From positions 1 to 64,000 of the forward strand of contig QJNS01000096.1 in NCBI GenBank assembly GCA_004154925.1: DNA of 64,000 nt, in the 5' to 3' direction. Positions 46,299 through 58,015 of this stretch are shown here, piece after piece. A model generated the notes under the pieces. That model was not told the DNA's origin. It ran no database searches and saw only the letters and a program-made list of their open reading frames with translations. The position numbers were made by a program, and so were the translations under genes. The number at the start of each line of letters is the position of its first letter. Position 1 is the first letter of the stretch. This DNA comes from Monosporascus cannonballus (lineage: Eukaryota > Ascomycota > Sordariomycetes > Xylariales).

Positions 46299-48200
46299 TG
46301 CCCGCAAGCTATTTCTTGGAGGATGGTTGTTCCAGTAGATTGAAAGTTTATTTATTTATTTTTATTTATTTAAATTCTATTTTTACTTTCCACAAGGAGA
46401 GGTAGCGCACCAGAACGATCCTCTTGCCTATACTTAACGTACTAAGGAGGTGATGACGTGTAGGTCTTAGCTAAGGAACATGCTGCTGCAGGCCGCCGGG
46501 TCGTCAACGTCGTAAGAGTGTCTTTCGCTGGAGTGATAATTTTAAGTTCCGAGTCCAGTACTCCCTAATAAAAATGTCATAATCCTATTAAGTGGACGAT
46601 TTGTTCGGATTGTGCGGTAAATTAATCAGATAATAAAGGTGGAGGAAGCCACCCACGCGTTCCTCGCCAGCGTAGGACGTTCCGTTACGGCAAAACCGTC
46701 TTCGAACGGTCTTGCATCCACGTCTCCCACATTGAGAAGGGTGCAATAATTCGATTCGCTGCGCCCAGAGGGCCAGCAGACCGAGTGCGCATCACCGTTC
46801 CGCCTCGGGCCGTCCCTGCGCGTGGTCGAGGGGCCGCCAGGGACTTGAATCTCCGCCGCCAGCGCCGCTAGAGCGGGGAGAGCGGCTTAGCCTCGCCCAT
46901 GCTGATGAAGCTAGAGTGCCGCCTGTGGATTTCGCTCTCGTGAAGGTGAACCGGGACGGCAAGATTAGTTGCCGGCGACGGCACACTTCTGCGTCGGCTT
47001 AGATTGCGATGAAATTGTCCACGAGACGAGATACGCCGTCGAATATGCCAAGAACGGGTCGGCGGAGGAGGACGACAACAACGGCGATTTCTGGCTGGGG
47101 GTTGGCGACCTGCTGCTCTTGCGCTGCGCTGCCGCAGGGGACGGTGGCCTGGCTCGCGTCGTCACGGCTCTCTGTCTTGGCGCTGCCGGTTGCTGCACAG
47201 TGGTGTCATCTCGAACAACGATCGGGGCAACAAATCCATTCGTGGCGGACTCTTGCTAGTCTCTATCCTCGGAACGAACCTCAGTTGGCTCGTTCTGACC
47301 GTGAGAGGAATGGCTCCGTCGTGCTGCATCCTCCCCTATTCGGTCATGTGGTTGTTATAAAAAAAAAAAAAGGGGGGGGGGGGGGGGGGCGCGCCCCCCG
47401 CCCCCCCCCCCCCCCCCCCCGCCGCAGGGTGAGCGGCAGCAGCAGCATTGGGAGACTGGCCCCAGACGGTTGGAAATGAAGCTGTGTATCCCATCGTCCC
47501 TCTTCCTCAACGGCATCGTTCATCCGGAGCTCTCAGTCAAGAGCTGCAGGAGACGCATTGAGAAGAAACAGGGCGGGTTTGGGCGGACGTGTCTGCCGGT
47601 GCGCAGCCTCCAAGTCATCTCCTCGGTGTGGGTTAACACTATGAAAAGCCACCTGCAGTTGCAGGGCTGGTTCACACGCCTCCAACCCCGTTCCATCGTT
47701 ATTGGGGTACGGAGCTGGCCAAAAATAAGCGCCGTGATATAGGGAGTGTGATTCGTTTGATACGCCACTATTCCAGTTGATTGGTGATGACAACCAGCCA
47801 AAACTCCGATAAAAAATTGGACACTTCTAAAAAGTCAGCAGTAATGGACATGATGAAAGGTAGGATGGCAGTTATGGGTAATGCTCCCTCTTGGTCATTT
47901 GGCCCATAGCATTTCTGGCTCTGTACGATTCCATGCGGTTGAGTGAAAGGATACCCATTCAATCCATGCTCTTTATATTCTATTTGATGTCATATCATAT
48001 TGTTGCTGAAATATACGTCCACTTAGTCATGTCATGGGCATTTCGCAGGCCTGAACGTGGGAGAAATACCCACCTCTCTCCTCACGATTCATTTGTGTCT
48101 AGGACGCTCGACCAGCGAAAGGAGAGCCTTTACGTCCCCAGTAGAGCGAGCTCTACCCTCAATGGCATCGAGAATTCGGCTGATGATCAATCACGGACGA
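46299..48200. other. Intergenic region, no firm gene
   Basis: Contains an AT-rich TTTA-type stretch at 46340-46390 and a homopolymer hairpin at 47359-47420. A 96-codon plus-strand frame (46969-47259) reads HFCVGLDCDEIVHETRYAVE and ends with a hydrophobic Cys-rich tail. No family is recognised. Confidence 0.45.
47359..47420. repeat. Poly-A / poly-G / poly-C homopolymer hairpin
   Basis: A run of about 13 A, then 18 G (47372-47389), a short CGCGCCCCCCG spacer and 20 C (47401-47420). The G and C runs are perfectly self-complementary. Such a run is unusual in a fungal genome and may mark an assembly junction. Confidence 0.85.
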
Positions 48201-48201
48201 G

Positions 48202-50241
48202 ATGGCCTTTCAACCTCAAGAGCTATTCTCCAGATATGTACGTTGCTTGTTCCCATCGTACCGGGAGATTCAAGTGATGGAAGCCTTCATTGCTCACTAA
48301 TAGTGTCTTACCGCCCATCGCAGAGACTACGGCAAAGTTACCGCGGACGCGTTTGATGAATTAGAGTCAGAGCTCCTTTCTGATGAAACAGCCGTCCATT
48401 ACCTCTCATCTTCAAAGAATCGTAAGACTACACTCCGACACCCATAAGACTCGGTCGGCATCACGGATTAACCGACACAGAATTAATGGAGCGTGTATTA
48501 AATGCAGAAGACCTGGCGACAGAACTAGAGGTAGGTTGACGGTCCGTATTATCAACCGGTCAGCTAATGTGCTTCTAGACTTCCCAGCAACCGGCATTCA
48601 GGTTCTTGTAGGTTTTTGCGAATAGGCTCTGTCTGAAATCCCTGATATGCGCTGATCACGTCGAAGCTTTATCAACCGTTTCTTGATCGACTCAAAGAGC
48701 CCAATAGTCCCTCCCGACAGGAAGAGGCTGCGAATCTCGGGGAAAGCTCTGCGTCAGCTGTTGTCAAGCCTCGAGGCGCCGACTAATTTTGTCAGTTCAT
48801 TCTGCCGCTACTACCAACCGTCGGGGAGCGGTTTCAGCAGTCGGCTACATTTGAGGCAACCGGAATTCACAGAGTTTTGGTATGTCTTGCCCGTGCGAGT
48901 GCAGATGCAATGCACCGCCTCTGTGCAGTCCCATGCGACCACCATCGCGGGCAGTAATCAGATGGACCCTTTTCACTATCTGCACTTGGAACACGAAAGT
49001 TTGGATATTCGCGGTTCTCAGATTGCCGTCTTGTTTCAGAACGACTACCTAGGGAAGCACACTACGGTACTTGCCATAAGTTTCCAGGACGGGCGTTGGA
49101 GTAAACTAGTTAATGAACCCCGGAGGCGGATACAGGAATGTTTGGACGTTCTCGGGGAGGATGTGTGCGGGGAGGATCCGTTCTTCGTGCATCTGGTCTT
49201 CATGACCAGTGCATTGCGGTGGTGGAGAAACACTCTCGATAGCTTCAACAACCAACTGATTGCGCATGTACGTCCCCCAAGGTAGGATAGGCGCTGAGGA
49301 CTCGTCAATCTAATCCATACCAGGAGAAACAGCTTCAAGAGCAGATGGGATCCTCTCAGCCCGTGCGAGCGGACTTGAACACGATCATCAGCAAAGCTCT
49401 TCATTCAATGACAGCCCATCTACACCGCTACGGCTCCGAGCTGGGGTATTTTGAGGATATCGTCGCCCATGTAACTCAGCATCACGATGGCTTCGTCGAT
49501 GATAAACCTCCGAGGTCGCGGGTTGAGATGGATAGTCATCGAAGAGTGTCCTTCGGTCTCCGCGAAGTGGCTTCGAATTTGAAGGTAATCGGCACGTTCA
49601 GGAGGGAACTGGAGAACAAAACCAAAAACTTACTGGCTTTGGTACGTCGCGACCTGTTTGTTACAACACGTATTTCCCTTTTTGTGGGCTAATATAATTA
49701 GCTTTTCAATAACATCCAGGTATCGAATGACAAGATGGTGGTTACGAACGGCAAGATTACGGCGAAGCTCCTTCGGGCTACGCGCGAGGAAGCAAAGGTT
49801 TTCAGGAGAATCGCGGATCAGCAACAAAACTTATCAAAGAGCATGAAAGAGGATAGCGTTGCAATGAAAACAGTAGGACTTCCTTACATCCATTCTTATA
49901 TCTTAGACTGACCAACTTCGGACATCTAGCTTGCTACCCTCACAATGTTCTTCCTGCCAGGGACGTCGTTTGCTGTAAGTCTATACCTCCTATCCGTCTT
50001 TAAACCATTACTTCGATGTAGTTTTGACTCGATCGCATAGGCGGTCCTCGCGATACCCTTCTTTGGGGAGAACGAGTGGATGAACGATAGCAGCAAGGTA
50101 TGGCTCTGGGTCGTCCTGACAATACCGTCGACAGCCATTTTGTTCCTCGTCTACTGGTGGCGGAAGAGGCAGGGGTTGAGAACCTCGAGACAGGAGGAAG
50201 AGCTCGAAAGCGGCGCAGGAGACAGCGAAAAGGAAGAGTAG
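48202..50241 (+). pseudogene. CorA-like two-TM membrane protein gene, front half damaged
   Basis: The 3' part is cleanly spliced: an exon ending 49267 (from about 48680), then 49324-49641, 49720-49872, 49930-49974 and 50041-50241, all in phase. It encodes PEFTEFWYVLPVRVQ, SHATTIAGSNQMDPFHYLHL, FFVHLVFMTSALRWWRNTLDS and a coiled-coil (SKALHSMTAHLHRYGSELGY), then KEDSVAMKT, TMFFLPGTSFA, AVLAIPFFGENEW and a second hydrophobic helix followed by WWRKRQ. This is the fungal CorA-like/Mg-transporter-like fold with two C-terminal TM helices. The front (ATG 48202, MAFQPQELFSRYV) runs into adjacent TAA-TAG codons at 48298-48303. Further frame changes and a TGA occur near 48650, and no ATG supports the 48680 frame. 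Related genes often sit near HET/NLR genes. Function is unproven. Confidence 0.68.
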
Positions 50242-50348
50242 CAAGTGAGAAAAGTTTAATACCCAGTGCGGGAGCGTTAAGCATGGGGAAAGCCCGTAAC
50301 ATTTTTATCAAAGGGTTTTCGTGGGATGAAGTATCTCGGCCATAAGGC

Positions 50349-51419
50349 TCAGCTAGTAAGTTGTAAGAAAGTTCCGACCAACTGCATGAACCGCTGCCGC
50401 TCTTCCCAATGCGGTATATGACTCGAGCTTTCAAAGACGACCCACTTCACCCTTGGTATAGATCTGAACCAGGGCTCGACGCATAGCTCCGTGATCTCGT
50501 CGTATTTCCTATTGAGTGCAACGTATCCACGTCGATATTCTTGGCATCCTCCAATCCATCCCGATCCTTGAGATTGCTGTCAACGACAATTTCCGGGGGG
50601 CCTTGCCTGTTGGTGGACGACAATAGTGTTAGAGAGATGGGAGCTCACTTCCAGCCATGCGGAAGCTAGCTATCCCCCACATGGCGTTGGGCGCAGTCGG
50701 GTCCTCCTTCAGCTTGACGAATGCCTATCGCACTGCCTGCGGCAACGGGTCGATGCGACAAACGTGCCGCGCATAGAATATGGCGCTGGCCCGCTCATAC
50801 TTTGGCGTGTCATAGTTGCCGTCTCAATCGCCTTCCTCCAGCGTCTTGCACACTTCTGGCGACAGCTGAGCCCGCAGTCGCCTGCCGCCCTCGACGATAA
50901 GGGGGAAGCTCGCGGGCGAGTCCCGCTATCACTAGCGTCCTTAGTCCTTCCGGGCGACGAGAGGCGAACATGCCGGCTAGAATGCCGCCCCAGCTCTGAT
51001 CCAGAGGGTAGAAGCGCTTCTCTCGGAGCTCCAGGTGGCCGACTGGGTTGTCGAGCTCCGCGATGAAGTGGTCGAAGGTCCAGAACCACTTGTCGCCCAC
51101 CCTCTCGCGAGGTGGGTGGACCACCGGCACCCGATCTGGTCGTATAACACGATGGTGATCCCATACTGCTCAAGCGGATCGGTAAGTGAAGTCAGATACT
51201 CGTGACCGGCGTCAGGTCCCCAATGGAGTGCGACGAGAGGGGGAAACGAGTACTCTCGAACGTCGCCGACGACTTTATACCACTGAAGCAGCACCTGGGA
51301 TCAGGCTCTACTTGTGTGAGGCAATTCGGAAGGGGCAGAGAAAGACTTATTGTAATGCATGACTTACCGCTGTTAGGCGCCGCAACCGGGACCGATTCTT
51401 CGACAATGGATGAAGACAT
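50349..51419 (-). pseudogene. Proline iminopeptidase (alpha/beta hydrolase) pseudogene
   Basis: Minus-strand pieces in changing frames spell a fungal proline iminopeptidase. They are WYKVVGDVREYSFPPLVALH then GPDAGHEYLTSLTDPLEQYG, VLYDQIGCRWSTHL, and after a frameshift DKWFWTFDHFIAELDNPVGH and FYPLDQSWGGILAGMFASRR, then a C-terminal IPRVKWVVFESSSHIPHWEE ending at the TGA complement 50349-50351. The nucleophile elbow, normally G-Q-S-W-G-G, reads D-Q-S-W-G-G, and the oxyanion motif HGGPGAGHEY reads HWGPDAGHEY. Catalytic Ser and the late His are still visible. Frame breaks and point changes mark it as dead. Confidence 0.8.
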
Positions 51420-53968
51420 ACGGAACGGCTTGAGAGAAGTCCGTTAAGATGTCTAAGCTGCCAACGAAAGAGTGAAATCACTTATACTGGCCACGGATGG
51501 CTGAAATTGCTAGGAGGAGCATGGATATATTCCCTCCCTCTTTCGCACATGTATGTGGCAGGTTGGAATGATCACATAGTACAAATTATTCAACAGTGAC
51601 CTTTTATGCACCCTTTTACTGATGAAGTGCTGGGAATGTCATCATATCGAATGTAATGGGGGCTGCCGCTTACCAACAATTCGAGGTTACGTATGTAAAA
51701 TGCCAATCCCATATGGCTACATAGATACGAAGTAAGCGAGGGATGATTTTGTTAGGTCACTGCCCCTTGTTAAAGGAGATGGAATTTCCAACTGCTCGCT
51801 ACATTGCATGTTCCACGAGGTGAAGCACGACCGTGGTAAGTCATTTCCTTATTACCAATATCGTATTATAAGCTTGCCACGCTTTTGGAGACGAGGCTTT
51901 TGCTTGCAGCTTTGTTACTTCCAACCTACCCGGTCCGAGAACGTCATGATCCTGTTCTACATCCGGTTGATATTATGCGGGACTGGTCGATCGGTCTAAC
52001 CCGTGACATTGAAGTCCTCTTCCCATATCCTAGTCGATCAGGCAGTACCATTTCACATAAATTGTCATTCGGTGCGACCCGAGATTGAAAGGTAAAGGAC
52101 CCTTATTATCATGCATCTCCTATATCCTTGTATCTCCTGTAGATTCATTGATATATCTAGAGAAGGAAAGCAAGAGGAAAGACTTGTACTGTCGTCTCCT
52201 TTCACTGATCCGATCCTTCATGTCTGCCTCTGGCATGTGGCCCCTGAAATGGCTCCTATCTAACCGAGTCTCGGCTGGTATAAATGGCTCTAGCAATATT
52301 GTCCAGCGGCGGGTTTCGGCAGCGAGAGGCAATGGAAGCGGAGAGGGATTCCTCCTCCGGCCAGTAGAATATCATTATATGCGAGGTACCTCAGGTTTTG
52401 GCAGGTCTTGACCAGTATCTTTTCCAGTACTCCCCGAACTTATAAAGAGCTTTTTGCTGGCTGACAAATTCGAAATAAATACATTACATTACAATATCCC
52501 AGAACTAAATGCGGAATTCCATTGTAAGCATATTGTTTACGTGGAGTTAAAAAATAGCTAATGATCTAAACTCTTCGCATGTCCCAACCAGATAAGAAGC
52601 GTTATATGATGCGATCAGTATGAAAATAATTGAGGCCCCATATATGTCAAGTAGCACTTCGTCAGCCCCCATTGCCCACCCATCCATCCAAATGAAATAT
52701 TGCTCAAATATAAGTGTGTCGTTCGTATTGTAACCAACTATTGAGCCTAGGATAAGTTATCTTCTTCATTGCGTTTCTTCCGTCGTGAGCGGGGGGTCGT
52801 CTCCTGGTTCTTTTAGGGCCCGCCACAGGCCATCTCCTCGACAAACTAGCTGACGAAGTTGACGGAATACAACCATATATGGCTATATAAGCTTACCAAT
52901 AACGGTTCAAATACCCACCTTTTGAAGTCCAACAGAAGCCGGGTAGAATGATAACAATTTTAGTAGAGGAAGGCCAGCTGATTGTCGACGTCTTCGCGCT
53001 TGGTTCCGTCATAGCTACTACGTTAGCCGAGTAGCGGCCATTAGGCAAATTAACCTCTACATAAGCCACCAACCTGTATATCGGCGATATAATAGTTCTA
53101 GTATGTGGTATATACGGCTGTGCTGCTGTGCCGCTGTGCCGCCGAGGATGAAATCCCGCTATTTTGTCCAAAAAAAAAATCAAAGAATTATAGAAAAACG
53201 ACGCCTAGCTAGGAAAAGTCTCTAGTTGGCGCTTAGTACGACTCGAAGATGAACCCCTTGATCGGCACTGTACGCATTAGAGAACGAAATGGAAAGAGTT
53301 ACTATGCGGGACAAAAGCCCCTTGGCTTAGAGCAGATGAAACATGTGTCAGGTTATATAGTGCAACAGTGTGAAAGGCTAGAAGCAGTCTCACAAGTGGG
53401 TAGCAATAGATTAGACCAGTAACGCCTGCGCTTTTCTAATGTATGGGAGGAAAGGGGCCTTATATATTATCAGGGAATAGGGTAGCACAGAGTGAAAGGC
53501 AGGAAACTAGTTAGGTAGCAGTAGAGATGATTATTAACGCCTGTCCCTTTTAAATATTTAAGGGGGAAAGCCCTTTATATATAGCCGTAATACCCCTGTC
53601 CAGAAGGTTCCACCATATCCCGACTTTAGCACCTGGCATATATGATATGCACTTAACCATCTGTATAGTCCCTTCCCAGAAGGTTCCACCGTCTCCATCC
53701 TTTGGCGCCTGTTAATATGGGAGGAAGTTATGGGATTAATCTCCCGCAACCTTGGAAAAGTGGTAGCATGCCGTTGCTTCAGAATCAGACAGCGGTGCGA
53801 GGCTAAAAGGGGGTATGGGAGCATATTTCGAAAAAACAGATCGGCGGATGGTGCATATAGTGGAGAGGTCTGAGGTTTAGTAATAGCGTCAGGTGTACTT
53901 ATTAGATTCCTGCATATGAGATAAGCCAAAATAGCTGGACCTTCCCGTATTGTCCCAGTTCAGGGGTA
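51420..53968. other. Intergenic region with diffuse repeats
   Basis: No gene supported. A roughly 115-base imperfect direct repeat lies at 53360-53590, and a CCAGAAGGTTCCACC word is duplicated at 53600 and 53671. A minus-strand open frame of 96 codons at 52893-53183 has no recognisable domain. Confidence 0.45.
53360..53590. repeat. Imperfect tandem repeat, about 115-base unit
   Basis: Two adjacent units share GTGTGAAAGGC / GAGTGAAAGGC, GTAGCAATAGA / GTAGCAGTAGA, TAACGCCTG, and a CCTTATATAT / CTTTATATAT end. The period is about 115 bases. Confidence 0.55.
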
Positions 53969-55903
53969 AGATGACCCCCCCATCCGCGCTCCACCCCATC
54001 AACGCTCCACCCAATTTTGAAGCCATCGCCACAACAACCTTTCCATTCAAATAACAATATCTCAACAGCCATTTCATTAATTGATTCCATACTAAGTAAA
54101 CCGTACAATGATGCAATCTGCTTCCACCTCGTTATCTTCGTCGCTTCCGGAAGGTTCGGTTTTTTATTGATTTTGCCGAATAACGGTAGAACGTTCTTTT
54201 GCAGGGGCCTTCCGCCTTATTTTTATCTTCCTAACCGAAATTATTTTTACGAAGCCCTTATTAGGTTCGGGCTGTACTTTCCTACATTTTTTAAGTTTTG
54301 CTTTTTTAAAGGCTGCAATTATTTACCTGTTAAAAACCTCGGTAACAGAAAGTTTGGCGGTTTTATCATTAAGGGCTTTGGCGAACTTGCAAAATAAAAA
54401 ACGTACGGTAAGATTCCCGTAAACTGGATTAACTTATACCAGGGCTTTTTCGATCCGAATTAATTCCCTAAATAATTTAGATATTTTAATATTTAAAACA
54501 ATTATTTAGGATAAAAAGTTAAGTCGTTCTAAGGTAAAAATTAATTTCCGGGTAAATATATTTATTATTCCTTTTTTTTCCTTAACGTATTTATTATTTA
54601 ATATTTTTACTTTGTTAATAAGATGTAAATTTATTATTTCTTAGCCTTTCATAATATATTTTAAAGTTATTATAATTTCTTATTACGTTTTTGCAAATAC
54701 TTAAAAAAAAGTTAATTTTATTTATAATCTCGGAAATCCGCCTATAATAATATTTGCAAAATTAATAACGGTATTTCCGTTTTAAAGTAACGAATATATT
54801 TACGTTAAAAAATTAAAAGATATAAAAAATATAAGTAAGTAAGAAAATAATATATATCTTATTTTAAAAATATATTTACATAAATTTCTCGGTAATATAA
54901 CTTTTATAACCGTTAATTATTAATAATTTTTATTCGTCCGGATTTTCGGGCTTGGTATAAGGAATAAAGATTTCGCGAAACCATTTTAACCCGATTTCGT
55001 TATTCGTCCAGCTGTTTTCTAACGTAATAAAATATCAGCTTTCGTATGCTTTATCGTCCGAATTAAAAAATTATTATTATTATAAGTTAACGCCGTTAAA
55101 AATCATAAAAGGCGGCAGCGATTATCCGTTAACATTAATATAGGCGATTATAATAATTTATCCCTTTTTAAAGGCATCCTTTAAAAGGATATTTTTTTAA
55201 AAGCTTTTTTAAGGACAAAATAATTTTCGCCCATATTTTTTATTATTCCGATTTCGTCCGCGTTAAATTAATTTTTTTATTTAATAACCTTAACTTCCGG
55301 CAGAGAAAAACGTCCAAATAAGACGTTAATGGAGGCCGGAAAAACGCTATTTAAACGCCTATAATTAATAAACCTACCTTTAATAATCTTAATTCCAGGA
55401 TGGCAACGCAAAAATTAAGCTACCTAATTTTTTCCTAAGTATTTAGGGCTACCGTTATTAATTAGGAGGCGTTATACGTATAAGCGGAATTACGAATAAA
55501 ATAACGTATACCCCAATTAACTTTGTATAATAACCTAACGGGCTAAAGTTTTTTTCTGAATTCGTAATAGCTTTTGACGACTTTCATCGAACTTTTCTTT
55601 CGTCCGTACATTTTAAATGCAGCGTAAGATATATTTTCTGTTAACCTGGTAGCCCTTAGAAGTTGAACGTAAGGACCTTTTACATATTACCTCGTTAATC
55701 GCCTGCGCCGTACGGAATTGAGCTAAGGGCTGCATATCGTTCGAAAGCGCAGATTTTGCTGAAAAAGAAAATAATTTTTTCAATTTTTTTAAAGCGTTAT
55801 TAAAAAGCTTTTTATATGGAAAGAAATCAGTAAGTGGATCGACGCGCAACGCGGTTATGGGGTGGCGCGTTGATGGGGTGGAGCGCGGATGGGGGGGTCA
55901 TCT
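53969..55903 (-). mobile_element. Second Fot1/pogo-type element, 1.94 kb, RIP-mutated core
   Basis: Terminal inverted repeats of about 44 bases with one mismatch (53969-54012 and 55860-55903, starting AGATGACCCCCCCATCCGCG) are flanked by TA on both sides (53967-53968 and 55904-55905). The termini are GC-rich while the interior is strongly AT-biased. Transposase remains lie on the minus strand. The TIR sequence differs from the element at 44445, so it is a different family. Confidence 0.9.
54200..55735 (-). pseudogene. Transposase remnant of the second Fot1-like element
   Basis: Minus-strand reading from an ATG at 55735 begins MQPLAQFRTAQAINEVICKR and continues with a basic N-terminal region. 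After many stops comes FNADEIGIIKNMGENYFVLK, which corresponds to the pogo-group catalytic start (NxDExGxxxGxGEN). The rest is too degraded to map the remaining acidic residues. Confidence 0.6.
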
Positions 55904-58015
55904 TACAACTTGGGGAGCGGGAAGGGACCAGCTGGGGTAAGCTCTTTCTTTAAAGGTAAACATTAGGTCATGATGTATATAGGAAACAGCATAGTATGCC
56001 ATCAGAAACGCAAATGCTTCAAATATATTGTCCGGCACACGGGAAACGGTGTGATGTTCCTTACCTGCAGGGATCAGCACTTAGTTGGAGAGCCCCTGCT
56101 TTGCTTAACCCGTACCTGCCAGATATTCTCCGGCCGAACTCTAATAGAGTTTGGTTGCTGGGGCGGGAGCAGATTAGAGCTGTATTGTTTGTTTAAGAGG
56201 CATGTGCTCGCCTTCGACCCCTGGGATCTAGGATATCGCGCCAACCTCAGGCAAGCTTTCGGAGAGCATAGGCTGGAGCGGCGCTGTTCCCCTGGTCCCT
56301 TCGACGCGTCTTCGATCACGGCAAGGCCAACCCACGGCAGGATCTCCCGTTCCGTGACGGAGTTAACGTGGGCTATGACACCATGCGCGTTCCCGTCGAC
56401 AGGCGACAGGGACCTTCTTCGGCTCCGCAGAGGCCCCTCATCACCAGCTTCGACAACGAACCGAGCGCTCCGGCGAGCATCACTAAGCGCCACCTTTGGT
56501 CCGTCGCCACCCGACGACGTTGCTTGCCAGGTAAATTCCGACAAGACACTGCATGCTACCCCGGTTAGTGCACTGCTTTACTAACTCCCCGTTCTCTCTT
56601 CAACAGTCGGTGCAGTCTGGTCGATTGTCCCTTTCCCTTGTGAATTAGTTTTGGCATACCACCACTCCTTAGCATATATCTTTCAGAGAAGTTCGTGCCC
56701 CCCCGCTGATATTGTGACAATCAGGATGCTTCTTGACTTGCTACACGACTTTGATCTCCTTCGGGGGTGTCGCAAGTCCCGCTCATAAGTGGCAGCTTGC
56801 TCGACTGAATACCTTGTGGTGACAAGTCATAATTTTGGAAGCCTTTCTGTTTCGAGCACCCCCACCCCCGTTTCATTCTTTCACTGCTGCCTTCAGCTTG
56901 TCCGGGGTTGCGGAGAAGAAATGAACAGCACACTCCGCGTCTGGTCTCTTACGTCTCGATGAGTGATTATCTATCTATGCACGGACTTGTCGGCGAAACG
57001 TGGCCAGGCTAGGAATAGTGTGGCTTTGACGTCACGGCTGGGAGGCGTGAGGCAGCTAGATTGTGGCACAGACGGAGATAGCTCGGGGCCTGGAACGGGC
57101 CAACTCTGTGATGCGTTTGATAGGACGGACCGCGATGATGGCATGAAGACGCTCAAAACGGAAATCATACGTATGCAGATTGAATTACGAATTCTTCTGC
57201 GAACCTGCTGCCTACGTTGTGCCGGTGGACGTTGCCTTCATCACCCTATTTCTGTGAGGCTGCAAGTCATCGTTGATTGGCCTAATAAAGTAATGCGACT
57301 TCGTACAACGCATCCGCTCCATAATTAAGATTCTTTAGCTCCTTCGGTGGGTCTCGAAAGGCGCGCATGATGGATGTGCATACGGGTAGGAGGTTGGGAA
57401 CTCTTACTAACGATGTGAACATTCCAGTCATTTCTCAAGATAGGTTCTGATGGCTGGGAACCGATTCCGCCGTGCCTACACCTGATTGATAAGCCGCCGG
57501 ACAGGCAGGAAATCCGTACTTATGATGCTTCGCAGGAACGGCGGGCGGGTCGATCGGATGCGCAATTTGATGGATGATAGCAACTCGTGGCGATGAATTA
57601 CAGCGGCTATGATATATTTTTCTTGCCCTAATCTCCCAGAACCTTTCGAGAAATATAGGCAGGCCTTGATTGGCCTCGACCGCGTTGAGACGTGTTTGAA
57701 GGTTGTGTTGGGCCGCCAGACGTTCTGTGACGTTGCAGCGTGTCCACCAATGGATCGCCTCGCTATGGATCCGGCCCGACAATAAGCCCACAGGAACCCC
57801 GGTCACCGCTAGCGTATCAACGTCGTCACATTTCACCGCTTTACTCCGTTGGGCTGTGCACGGCTTTGCACGCTGTCCAGAGAGGCCGGGGGTCCCATTA
57901 CGGCCCAGATGTTTCGCCTTCGAGGGCCATACTAAAACGCATAGTCCCTTGCCCACCGACTTTTCCTTCTCGCTCCCATTTCTCCCATGTCGTCGTTTCG
58001 GCCAGCGATTTCTCC
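55904..58015. other. Region with an orphan coding-like segment
   Basis: GC-rich stretches at 56200-56540 and 57640-58000 alternate with ordinary sequence. One coding-like frame (56264-56536) is listed separately. Other open frames, such as the minus-strand 57435-57956, lack motifs. Confidence 0.45.
56264..56536 (+). other. Coding-like segment, possible exon or gene relic
   Basis: One plus-strand frame stays open here and reads FPWSLRRVFDHGKANPRQDL, PFRDGVNVGYDTMRVPVD, QRPLITSFDNEPSAPASITK and HLWSVATRRRCLPG, followed by GTAAATTCC, a possible donor. Residue composition is protein-like and differs from the neighbouring random frames. I do not recognise the family, and no start or partner exon could be placed. 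Confidence 0.3.
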
